Shown here one piece after another: positions 10,578 through 20,309 of a stretch of 64,000 nucleotides of DNA. The stretch spans positions 24,555,067 through 24,619,066 of the forward strand of contig OX419340.1 of the NCBI GenBank assembly GCA_948470475.1. The letters run 5' to 3'. Below the pieces are notes generated by a model that had not been told where the DNA came from, made no database searches, and was given only the letters and a program-made list of their open reading frames with translations. Made by a program: the position numbers and the translations under genes. The stretch's first letter is position 1. Each line of letters begins with the position of its first letter. Source of the DNA: Galaxea fascicularis. Its lineage: Eukaryota > Cnidaria > Anthozoa > Scleractinia > Euphylliidae.

Positions 10578-11400
10578 ACGGATTTTTTTTTTCAAGGAGA
10601 GGAAACAAGTTGTATGGGAACATAGACTTTGCTTTAATTGCCTGAAAGCAAACCATCAATCGAAAGAATGTCCAAGTACCAACCGTTGTCTCAGAGAGCA
10701 TTGCAACCGACCTCATCACACTCTCCTGCATGAAGATCATCAAAGCGACTCACATAGTCATATTTCAGCTTACTGCGAAAGCACTGATGTACGGTCACCA
10801 ATCTTTCAAAAGGAGAATGCTCAGCCGCAGGTACCCAGTACGAGCTCTCCTCAAGTTCCATCTGAAGTCCCGAGAAGCATCAATCAAGTGAGCGTTGAGC
10901 CTCGGAGAAAGGTCCTCCTGCAAGTCCTGCCGGTTCAAATACATGGTCCTCATGGTGTAGTTGACACATATGCTGCCCTTGATGCTGGGAGCGACTCCAC
11001 CTTAATCAGAAGGGACTTAGCAGACCACCTGCGGCTTGGTGGTGAGACATACCAGATTAGTCTAAACACAGTTGGATCTGATGCCAAGATCCAGAATGTA
11101 AGCCGAGTGAGTTTCCCCTTGTCATCTAAAGTCCACCCTCAACCGATTTCTGTACAGGGAGCATGGGTGATTGACAGACTCAATGTCCCATCCGTCAAGG
11201 TGTCGAAGGAAAGGGTGACTAAACAATGGAACCATTTGTTGAACATTGACCTTCCTGAACTCGATGGTAGCGATGTAAAGGTTCTCGTTGGATCTGACAT
11301 GGCTCACTTACTGATTCACCTAGACGTTCGGCAAGGGCGATGGGATGAACCCATTGCCGTAAAAACAGGGGTGGACCCTGTTTGGAAATGTGGACAATGA
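10578..11400 (+). pseudogene. BEL/Pao zinc knuckles and aspartic protease (copy A)
   Basis: The frame resumes after the LINE with a CCHC zinc knuckle (CFNCLKANHQSKEC) and a second Cys/His cluster (CLREHCNRPHH). A retropepsin-type protease follows, with active-site string ALDAGSDSTLI, where the usual D-S/T-G is replaced by DAGS. The frame ends at 11398 and the RT frame starts in a different phase at 11390, so a frame change lies between them; copy B has the same break. Belongs with the gag at 3928 and the RT at 11390. Confidence 0.85.
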
Positions 11401-12793
11401 ACACTGTGACACAATCAATGCCAATTTCCTTGTAACTGATCAACAAGCTCGACTGCAGAACCAAATTGAGCGGTTTTGGGAGATAGACTCTTATGCTACC
11501 AAGCAAGCCCCCTCTGACTCTGGCGTGTCAGCTGAAGACAGACGAGCGTTCTCGATATTAGAAAGCAGCACAGTGAAGGAGGAAGGCCACTATAAAACAG
11601 CACTGTTGTGGAAGGGGGAGCCAAGTTTGCCCAACAATCGTGCTATTACCGTTTCGCGTCTCCATTCTACTGAAAGGAAGCTTAAGAGGAATCCAGAGCT
11701 GGCAAGAAAGTACCGGGACGTCATTAACAGTTATATCAGTAAAGGACATGCTAAGAAATTGACACCTGAGGAGTCAAGGAAAACGACCTCAAGAACATGG
11801 TACCTTCCACACCATGCAGTACTAAACCCCAACAAACCAGGGAAGGTTCGTGTGGTTTTTGATGCAGCGTCAAAGTATGACAAAGTTTCCCTGAATGAAA
11901 ACCTGCTCACTGGTCCCGACTTGCTCAATAATTTGGTAGGAATCCTGTTGCGATTTAGAAGTGGAAAGATTGGTATTATGGCGGATGTGGTCGTAGTCGT
12001 ATGTCATCAGGTCGTAGTTTGTGAAGAAGACAGGGACTCGCTGCGTTTTCTGTGGAGAGATTTAGATCAAGCTATACCGCCAGATGAGTACCAAATGACA
12101 GTGCATGTTTTTGGTGCAGTCGACTCACCCTGTTGTGCCAACTATGCATTACAAAGAACTGCCCTTGATCAGTCAAAGAACTTCAATGAGGAAGCAGTCC
12201 GTGCAGTCTTGCGCAACTTTTACATGGACGATCTTCTCTCCTCGAAACCAAATTCCGATGGAGCTGCCGACTTGGCCAAGCAGCTAATTAACCTCCTAGC
12301 AACAGGAGGCTTCAGACTCACAAAGTGGATGTCGAACAGCCGAGAGGTCCTGGCAGCAATCCCCTCCTCTGAAGTGGCATGTGATACTGTTGATCTTGAT
12401 CGTAATGAGTTGCCACAAGAAAAAGCCCTTGGTGTCAAGTGGTACACGGAACAAGATTTCCTATGTCTGCAACCGGTGAAGAGTGGCTTCCCTGACACCA
12501 AGAGGGGAATATTGAGTGCCACAAGTAGCGTGTTTGACCCCCTCGGTTTGGCTGCGCCATATGTGATTAAGGCAAAGCTGATAATACAGGAGCTGTGGAG
12601 ACGTCAAACTGATTGGGACGAAGAGCTACCTGATGAAATTCTTCGGAGCTGGCAAAGCTGGAAAGATGGTTTGAAGTCATCTCAGGTTATTGCGGTTCCC
12701 AGGTGGTATGGATTCCACCGTGACGAATGCCAAGATCATATGTGCAACTACATGTGTTTTGTGACGCCTCAGAGATGGCTTATGGAGCCGTAG
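11390..12793 (+). pseudogene. BEL/Pao reverse transcriptase (copy A)
   Basis: Pao-type reverse transcriptase: RTWYLPHHAVLNPNKPGKVR, VVFDAASKYDKVSLNENLL, then the thumb region FDPLGLAAPYVIKAK. The catalytic motif FYMDDLL is intact at about residue 273. The motif A region, usually an AD followed by MFHQV-like residues, is instead a valine-rich MADVVVVVCHQVVVC, which keeps the first Asp but has lost the usual hydrophobic pattern. The frame ends near 12793 and continues in another phase at 12727. Both copies share these defects, so they pre-date the duplication. Confidence 0.86.
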
Positions 12794-13611
12794 CCTATTT
12801 CCGAACAATCAGTCGTGGACGTGTAAATGTGAGTTTCATCATGAGTAAGACAAGGCTAGCCCCGATCAAGACCTTAACTATACCACGCCTGGAATTGCAA
12901 GCTGCAGTGATAGCAGTCAGGCTGAAGTCGAAGATATTGACAGAAATCGACTTCGAAGTTGACGATACGTACCTCTGGAGTGACTCAGAGATTGTGCTCC
13001 ACTATATTAGGAACAATCACAGAAGATTCAGCGTTTATGTGTCGCACAGAGTTGCTGAAATTGCCTCTACCTCCGATGGTAAGGAGTGGCACCATGTGCC
13101 AGGCTCAATGAATGTTGCCGATGACTGCACAAGAGGGATCGAAATGTGTGATTTGATCCCTACGTGTCGGTGGATCAGTGGCCCCACCTTCCTCATGCTC
13201 TCTAAAGACCAGTGGCCAAGGAGTGAAAAGAAAGCAGAATTTGACAACAGTCAGCTGGAAGTCAAGGCTTCAGTCCTGACAACGCCCGCTACATCCAGTG
13301 TGAGTATGGTAGCGTGGGAGAGGCACTCTTCTTGGAAGAAGCTAGTGCGCGTGTACGCATGGTGGATGAGGTACAAGTTCAAGTTAAAGTGTAAAGTGAG
13401 GAAGCAATGTCCTCCCTCAGAGCGACAAGGGAAAATGTTGTTCGCCAATGATCTTAAAGAGGCCTCTCTAGCCTTATGCCAGTTAGCACAGATTGAGTCG
13501 TACAAAGAAGACTATGAAGATCTTCAAGCCAAAAGGGCGCTACCCCACAACAGTTCACTACTTCCACTGCAGCCTATTTTCTTTGGCGGAGTTATCAGAG
13601 TTGGAGGCCGT
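12727..13611 (+). pseudogene. BEL/Pao RNase H region, truncated (copy A)
   Basis: RNase H-like segment: LHVFCDASEMAYGAVAYFR, TIPRLELQAAVIAVRL and LWSDSEIVLHYI supply the acidic residues expected of the fold. It runs on to the BEL connector GGVIRVGGR, where homology stops abruptly near 13611 at an inserted Penelope-like fragment. The integrase domain and 3' terminal repeat are not found downstream, so this BEL copy is incomplete. Confidence 0.85.
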
Positions 13612-13840
13612 AGTGTCCACTCTATCGTCGATTCCTAGTTTCGTCGCGATGTCTTTGTTTTCTTTATGGATTGCTTGCGTCGTCTCAGGTGGTGCTTTCT
13701 TATAGGATTTCGTGATGCTTTTCTCTAGGAGATCGTTGAATGCAGATGGCTCTAGTTTGTAGAAGTTAGTTGTTTTGTCCGCGGCGATTAGTAGTTTGGG
13801 TTCATTTTTTGGGTTCAAGAAATATGCCGCATCTTTAATA
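13612..13840 (-). mobile_element. Penelope-like element fragment, N-terminal RT block, inverted (copy A)
   Basis: The minus-strand frame reads FLNPKNEPKLLIAADKTTN, then SITKSYKKAPPET and IATKLGIDDRVDTTA. These match the upstream part of Penelope-like reverse transcriptases, in which an ADKTTN motif precedes the RT core. The RT core itself is absent. At about 13840 it joins a plus-strand block from the C-terminal side of the same protein type. Family assignment is from motif memory, not a search. Confidence 0.65.
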
Positions 13841-14570
13841 ATAATGGCCTAGCATCACCATTGAAGCTAACAAACAAGTAATCAACTTCCTAGATGTCAC
13901 ATTTAACCTTAACCGAAGCACTTATCAGCCATTTACAAAGCCAAACACTTCTCTGCAATACGTTCACCGCGAGAGCAACCACCCGCCGATCACCACAAAG
14001 AACATTCCCGCCGACATCAACAAACGCTTATCATCCCTATCATCCGACAAAGCATCCTTTGACCAAGCCGCCCCCCCCCCCCCCCCCCCATACCAGAAAG
14101 CACTCGACGAAAGCGGATACCACTACACACTGCAGTACGAACCACCCAAAGCAAAGAAATGGAAAAACCGACAACGCAATAACCTCATCTGGTACAACCC
14201 TCCTTTATGCAAGAGCACCAGCACCAACATCGGGCACAAATTCCTCGCACTAATAGACGAACACTTCCCCAAAGATCACAAGCTCAGAAGAATCTTCAAC
14301 CGAAACACCATCAAGATCAGCTACAGCTGCATGGACAACACTAAACAAATAATCGACAACCATAACAAACGCATCCTAACTGAATCTACACAGGCCGATA
14401 GCACCGCCGCTGCCGCCCCCGCTACCGCTACCATTAACAATAACAAGACATGCAACTCTCAAAGGAACGAGACAACTGAAAATGAGCAGGAGCCTGCCAT
14501 TTCCCGTTTGCCGTTGGTCTGTATTTTATTACAAATTAAACGCAATGGTACGTGCTTGTCATAAATTGTC
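13841..14570 (+). mobile_element. Penelope-like element fragment, C-terminal block (copy A)
   Basis: The plus-strand frame (clear from 13878) contains QVINFLDVTFNLN, PNTSLQYVHRESNHPP, NLIWYNPPLCKS and FNRNTIKISYSCMDN, the conserved stretch between RT and the GIY-YIG endonuclease of Penelope-like elements. A run of about 19 C (14070-14088) sits in the middle of the frame and encodes a proline run. The frame degenerates before any GIY-YIG motif. One base lost near 13852 disrupts a segment that copy B keeps open. Confidence 0.7.
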
Positions 14571-15166
14571 ACGGATTAACGAAATTTACATGCTAAATTT
14601 AGGTCTGATAAAAATCAAACAAGAAATCACGGCACCGCAAATAATTTCATTTCACCAAACACCGTAGCGTGAAAAACACAAACATCGCACACTACAGGGT
14701 TTGAGTTCACCGCAACACTGTAAATTGAGATTTTATTCACCGCATTACTGCATTAAAAAACATCAACACCGCAAATCCCCATGTCCCCCTCCTCTAATGG
14801 CCTCTTTGTTTGAGGCTAGGTTTCTCCATTCCGTAAATCCTAGCAATTTCGGATCCCAGTTCATTCAGTTCTGGGTCATTTCTGCGGAACTTTAATTGTA
14901 ATTGGAAGTCTTGAATGCCAAGGAGTATGTTGTTTCAAACGAGAAAATGACCCCTGAATGAAAACCCCCTGACAAACGCAAAACCCTATTCGGGAAAAAT
15001 CGCCTGACAGAATGGTTTATCTTATCAACCAATCATATCCTTCGATAGTTCATCATTCGCTACACCCAGTTACTTCCGGGAAACAGTATCAGATCTGGCT
15101 AAAACATCACTCAGTCGAAGAAGGCCCTATTACAACTAACACAGATCGGTTGTAGAGGGGCGAAAT
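14571..15166. other. Gap upstream of the LRAT gene
   Basis: No gene seen. 14640-14800 contains a CACCGCA-rich stretch that looks like a dispersed repeat. The last 100 bases before the LRAT ATG should hold its promoter, but I see no TATA box at a fitting distance. Confidence 0.5.
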
Positions 15167-15808
15167 ATGGCGGTCATATTTGAAGAAGTTGAGCTGAATG
15201 ATTTGAACACTGGTGATCAAATTGCGGTGACGGGAAACTTAGCTTCTCTAAGTCCGTTCCTTTTAAAGCTCATGCCTCACAGCAACGGCCTGTACTTTCA
15301 CCATGGCATTTTCGACAGGGAAAACTTGGCAGTGATCGACCTCTATGGCGAGAACAAAGAAGATGCCAAACCCAACAGACGCCCGTTCCTTTCTTTTTTC
15401 AGAGGACATGACAAGCTTTTTCGTGTTATTCACGAAGAGACATTGTCGGTGGAGCAAACTATGATGATGGCCGAGGATGTATTGAGACAACAACACTCTT
15501 GGCAAGCTTATGATCTGATCAACAACAACTGCGAGACCTTTGCCACTTATTTAAAGACGGGTATCCCAACATCAAGACAGGTTTTTGAGGCTGCAAAAGA
15601 GCTTGTTACGAGGCTGCTGGCCTCTCCACCTGGCCGAAAGGTTACTGGATCTTCGGCTTCGGTCTGCGGAGCATCAGTGGAAAAATTCAGCAATTGCAAG
15701 CCGTCGAAGGATTGGAAGGCTGGTTCGCTTGATGCGTTGAAGGCTTGTTTTCCGGGAAACAGAACAGCCACAGAGGATGATTCAGAGAGGGATGAGCTAT
15801 CGGACTGA
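15167..15808 (+). CDS. LRAT-domain thiol acyltransferase/phospholipase-like protein (copy A)
   Basis: 213 residues, intronless and intact. The LRAT/HRASLS fold is shown by YFHHGIF (His45/His46), DLYGENKE, and the catalytic NNNCETFATY with Cys122, which corresponds to the NCEHF motif. Family members use a Cys-His-His centre to move acyl groups between phospholipids and amines or retinol, or to hydrolyse phospholipid. There is no clear C-terminal membrane helix; the tail after residue 150 is Ser- and Cys-rich and ends acidic (EDDSERDELSD), so it may be soluble. The start ATG sits in AATATGG context after an in-frame-free leader. Which substrate it uses cannot be told. Confidence 0.9.
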   Translation: MAVIFEEVELNDLNTGDQIAVTGNLASLSPFLLKLMPHSNGLYFHHGIFDRENLAVIDLYGENKEDAKPNRRPFLSFFRGHDKLFRVIHEETLSVEQTMMMAEDVLRQQHSWQAYDLINNNCETFATYLKTGIPTSRQVFEAAKELVTRLLASPPGRKVTGSSASVCGASVEKFSNCKPSKDWKAGSLDALKACFPGNRTATEDDSERDELSD

Positions 15809-17160
15809 GTCTGAAAAATGCTGCCGTTCGAAGTGTTAACGCAAGTAGCCTGGATAATTTCACTTGATGAAGTCGCATTTTCACCTTGCAAGTTGTTGAT
15901 AGAAAATGACCATAAAATTCGTACGAAGCTTAAACATGTTTTAAAGGCCTTATAAGATTCAGGGATATACTGCCTGACATGCACGCTGTTTTCAATCTCT
16001 TATTTGTGGGTAGGTTTTTTGTCCATTTGTATCAATAAATAATTATACTGTGAACAATTATAGTCATGCAAATAAAGCTTATGTACTGTACCCGTCAAAT
16101 CTGACCAGCTTGTATATTTCTGTGAATTTATTGCAGTAGAATAATTTGTGTGGTTGCTTATGTTTCTATTTGAGCTTGCTTCATGTTGGATTTGTTTCCC
16201 AAAATGAAACCGAGAATGCGAAGAAAGACTCAATCAAGTTCCATCAAGTCGATTCGTCTTCAGCCTATTTTGACTAGTCATCTTTCTTCCCCGAAAGATT
16301 GGGTAGTTCGTCTTCGTTTAAGAGCAAATGCACAGAAATATCGAGAATAGCGTGGCCACGGTCAAAATTTAACTTTCCTTTTTTTCGAGTTCATAGAGAG
16401 GTATTTATCACTTTTGAAAGCTTTTGGGGTTTATTTGTCTCTTTTTCGGTTCTAGACGACAGCTCGGCCCTGCGAGAAAATCTGTCTTTATGCAGATTTG
16501 AAAATAGCCGTTGTAAAGCGAGCTTAAGTCTATAATTGTAAAGGGACGTTTCGGTATGTGGCCGGGGTCGGATCGAGCTCATCTTATAGCTATGAAATGT
16601 CCAAAATGCTATTCTTACACGAGATGTAAATATTTGTTTGTTTTTTTTAGTGGGCGCTTTGAAAAACGCCACGAAAATCTGTGAATTTTCTCTGAAATTT
16701 GAAACAATTAGCATGTTGTCTAAGCATTGACATTTGAGCGAAAAGTGAAACTATTGTTTCAAAATCTGGCTTCCGATTCCAAAATATTGATGTAAAGTTT
16801 TTAATCCGGTCAATCACATGCTGCAGTGGATGTCGTATAGAGAAGTATTTGTGTTTATATAACTGATTAAACGACAAATGTGAAGACTCTGCGAAGATCA
16901 CCAGGTCACAAACCTGAAATGAATGCTGTTCTATGAAACCAGTAATTGCATGTCCTGCCGTTTTAAGGGGAATACGGTTACCAGTACGTGACCGCCGGAC
17001 TCATGCTGTAACGCATGTCACGTTCAATGAAGCTGTCAGCAATTTTTCCAAGTGTTTGTTAGCTGATGCACAGAAAATGCATGCAATTTCTAAGACCAAA
17101 ACAAAAGGCTAAAGAAACGTTTAAAAAGTACAAAATATATTATTCCAAGCGAACCTTAAT
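15809..17160. other. LRAT 3' region and gap
   Basis: Putative polyadenylation signals AATAAA occur near 16035 and 16072, suiting the LRAT transcript. A 31-bp segment just after the stop (about 15809-15839) is absent from copy B. The rest, to 17160, has only chance frames. Confidence 0.55.
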
Positions 17161-17663
17161 CAGGGGCACAAAACGACCAATTTGTTGAAAAATGTATTAT
17201 TATACCCCAGTTAATAAAACTAAAGTTATTCAGGCATTTTCAGGTGTTTTTTAATATTGCTGGGAAAAAAATATCTGTTCCTTTTTGCCAGCAAGACACA
17301 CAAGATATTTCCCAGCCAGCTAGATAAAATTGGTTGGTTTCCCAGCCAGGTACAAATTGAGCAGCCTGCACAACAACAAAAGAGACAATTCCATATGTCG
17401 TAACCCTAAATGGGCGTGGCAAAAGGCCTCAATTCATGCCTTCAGTGCGGGGGGGAGAAGGAGACACCAAATTTCTCACACCAATCCAGATTTCGCCAGC
17501 CAGCAAAACTCAAACTGCTACCACACTTCAGTAATTACCAACCGAAACCATCAGCAGAAAGAAATTGGATAACCAACTCCGAGACATAACTGATATTTTG
17601 CCAGCCAGCACAATACCTCCGCGGAACAGATAAAGTGAGGAACAGCTTTGTTTTGTGCCCCTG
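17161..17663. mobile_element. hAT-like MITE, 503 bp (copy A)
   Basis: Terminal inverted repeats CAGGGGCACAAAACG (left) and its complement ending TTTTGTGCCCCTG (right), flanked by direct CTTAAT repeats at 17155-17160 and 17664-17669. The CAGGGGC end is typical of hAT elements, though hAT duplications are usually 8 bp; a TTAA-targeting family is an alternative. The interior has repeated CCAGCCAG strings and no transposase. Confidence 0.72.
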
Positions 17664-17669
17664 CTTAAT

Positions 17670-18646
17670 TATCTTCACGGTCGTGACTTTTATTTTGCGT
17701 AGTACTTACCACTCTCACAGGTGCTCGAAGACGTCGTTATGAGGGTTGATTTAACTGAGTCACTTTAAGATGTTTATGAACCGTGCTAAATATGGAAACA
17801 CCAAACAGTCGGAGAAGGCAAAAGCCAATTGTTTTGTTTTTCCAGTGAAAAAATAAGCTGTCTCGGTTAGGCCAGATACCAGAAAGCGATGGCCCTAACT
17901 TCGTGAATGGGTTTCCCGGAAGTATTCTTTTTCCCGGCGCTGTGACGTGGGTGCGCTTTTTTGGTTGATGCAGTTATAGAAAACAAGACGATTACTCACC
18001 CTTAAATCCACGGTTCAAACAAGGCAAGACCATCAGTACACCTGTGTAAACTTTCAAACTGAATTATGAAATTGAATTAGCTTTTCACGGAAAAATATCA
18101 CGAAATTTTTGATTCGGCATAAAAACTTGTACGCAAAGCAAAACAAAGCAAAACGAAGTAGTGGAAAAAAATTTCTCCTTTATGCAATAATCACTTGAGT
18201 GTCTGATGCTTTGTGTTTTGGAAGTAACGGCACAGGACAGTCATGACTTTTTAAGACAGTCAGGTTAAGGAGTTGAAGCAGTAGCATTTCACTTTCACAG
18301 GAGTGTGTTGTGATCGCCGCAAGCTTCTTGGAGAAGCTGAAAGCAAGACCGCGGCTCAGCCGCCTTGTATCGAAAGCAAGGTTATTTTGCAAATGGGAAA
18401 TATGTTGCTGGTAAGTGTAAACGACTTTCCATATTAGACGTTATTAGTGTTATGAGGATCAGAATTACTTTTAGTTTATCTGTCATACAATTCCAGACTT
18501 TTCTAGAATTGTCTTATAACCTGTAATATTCCAGAAATATCTTTGATGTGACTCAGCAGTTTCCACAAATAGTAGACCTTGTAATACACTATAAATAAGT
18601 GAATGATGCATATGAAAGAAATCATATGTGAACAGCGGATATGAAA
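17670..18646. other. Gap containing the right edge of copy A
   Basis: No gene seen. Similarity to copy B runs to 18185, where copy B reaches the window end, so the true edge may lie further right. A small local rearrangement of AAAGCAAAAC units lies near 18130-18160. Confidence 0.55.
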
Positions 18647-18881
18647 TCAAATGAAGAAAAATCGTCGCAGTTGTGATCGCAATTTTTGCAATTGCGTAAA
18701 GAAGCCCTATCTTTCATAGGAACATATGAACCCAAAATTGACCTGCTGTCAACGTCAGTGGCTTCATAGCTCAGTTGGTAGAGCATCGCACCGGAATCGT
18801 TGAAGTCCTGAATTTTTTTCAGGATTTTTTACCCAATTGTAAAAATAGCGATCACAACTGCGACGATCATTCTTCATTTGA
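18647..18881 (+). mobile_element. Foldback element carrying a tRNA-like Pol III A box
   Basis: Arms of about 47 bp (18647-18694 and 18835-18881) are inverted copies of each other, including ATCGTCGCAGTTGTGATCGC and its complement. Between them lies GCTTCATAGCTCAGTTGG at 18761-18778, a tRNA 5' half with an A box. The expected B box and T arm are missing: the sequence jumps from the anticodon side to GTTGAAGTCCTG. It is therefore not a functional tRNA. It looks like a MITE/SINE hybrid. Confidence 0.65.
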
Positions 18882-20306
18882 CACTATAAATAGTAACAGA
18901 ACGTTCTAGATACTTGAAGAAAAAGTATAAAAGCAGGCTTGTAAGTAATAGAAAAAAACTCTCTTGCCCGAAGGCTTACCCTCGTGGCCGGCTGTGATTG
19001 AACGTATGCTATGGATGCTATACTGTGAAGAAGCTATAATCAACTGCTATAACTATGGTGGAGCTATAACCTTTGACCTTGCTATATCCGGAGTGAAGAA
19101 AGATACGATAGCAGAAAAGGGCGGAAGATGAAGAGTTCAGAGTTAATTATGAAGTCCTCCGTACGAGTTTGTGTGCACAGAAAAGCCAATGAGTGGAAAG
19201 AATCCAATGAATCAAGAAAGTCAAGCAGTGTTGTCTCTAGTCAGTGGAACTTGGAGTTGGAAGTCAATCAAGATCAATACCTGTTTGGCCATGAAAGACA
19301 GTAAGCCTACTTTACGAACTGCTTAACTTAATCTTTAACCTAACCAATTGTTACAGTGTATAACTAAATAAACAATAGTTAAAAGGGTAACTGCTCGTTG
19401 TCACACTTTTGTTGCGTGCCTTATATCGTACTCGGGAGCTCTTTTCATTTATGTCTTGTTCGCGGACATCTCTTTGTTTAGACCGCTGTTCATATTTGGA
19501 TTTGTTACTTTGGGCCTTTATTTGCCCGTCGCTTTTCGTGACACTTACATAACATTTTGTTATATCATGTCACGTGATTAGTTCGCACATGGTCGTTCGC
19601 TAGGACACAGCACAGATTGTAAGTGTTAAGTTCTTTGCCATCCTTCTGCTGATCTTTAGTTTCTCTTAGCCTTTTTCTTATAGCAGCCTTTGTTTGCCTT
19701 TTATTGTAGTTTTCACCGTTGAACAAGTTCATTTAGTTTGCATATTCGTATGGAGAGATTCGGAGCGAATAAAGCGAGCATTTACGGAGTCAAACGAGTC
19801 GAATACCTGTGTAAAGCCCAGTAACAGCGAACGCCATAGACGCCACCATACTCTTGGTTATTCCAGCACGTAACATTAGGAACAAGCTATATTTGTTAGA
19901 CTTATCATATTACATACTGGTCCACGAAGGAAACGCGAATTTTGCAAATTCTGCTGATACGGATCGCTAAGAAATAGTTGCAATCAGTAAATCGCTTTTC
20001 CAAAACATTTCACAAAAAATAAACATTTCTTCTTAAGTAGAAATATATTTCCCTTATGTCTGGGGGATAATTTCAGTTAAAATTTCACGAAAGCGGCCTA
20101 AAAAATGTCAATATATGTTTGGCGATAGCGTTCACCGAGAATCAATGCACTGCTTTAAGAGAGTCATTAAAATAAGAAATTTATTGAACTAGCTTGTTCG
20201 GCCATATTTGCGAATATTGGTCGAGTTATGTTTTTGTAAGCTTATGGACCGCGCCCTAGACTTCCCAAAAATAAATTGACCTACCCAATACAGACCTCAC
20301 GCTAGT
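18882..20306. other. Gap with one short unexplained frame
   Basis: A 58-codon plus frame at 19128-19304 (start MKSSELIMKSSV, Ser-rich centre, end YLFGHERQ) is followed by a donor-like GTAAG. I do not recognise it. Just upstream the hexamer GCTATA/G recurs six times between 19008 and 19086. The rest shows nothing. Confidence 0.4.
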
Positions 20307-20309
20307 TCA

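Larger units (their letters stand above)
1..18185 (+). repeat. Segmental duplication, copy A (left end cut by window)
   Basis: This block reappears in the same orientation at 44790-64000. The match starts at base 1, inside a SINE, so the true left edge lies outside the window. Order and orientation of every element are conserved: SINE, GCGAGCC element, BEL with nested LINE, Penelope-like fragments, LRAT gene, MITE. In the 642-bp LRAT coding sequence I count three substitutions between copies. Copy A lacks the 293-bp and 769-bp segments found in copy B. It has private lesions, for example a one-base deletion near 4966 in gag and a nonsense change near 9052 in the LINE endonuclease. Confidence 0.97.

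Noticed and set aside
10278..10595. Upstream ATG (10595) as the LINE ORF1 start
   Set aside because: The first residues come from the BEL/LINE junction; the internal ATG at 10487 fits the element better.
13894..14253. 119-codon plus frame with Thr/Pro/His bias
   Set aside because: It is a shadow of the Penelope-like frame in another phase, driven by the C-run and CCA-rich DNA.
14700..14895. Short plus frame upstream of the LRAT gene
   Set aside because: No domain or start context, and it lies in a CACCGCA-rich repeat.
18761..18840. Functional tRNA gene
   Set aside because: Only the 5' half and A box are present; the anticodon-to-T-arm region and B box are missing and it lies in a foldback element.
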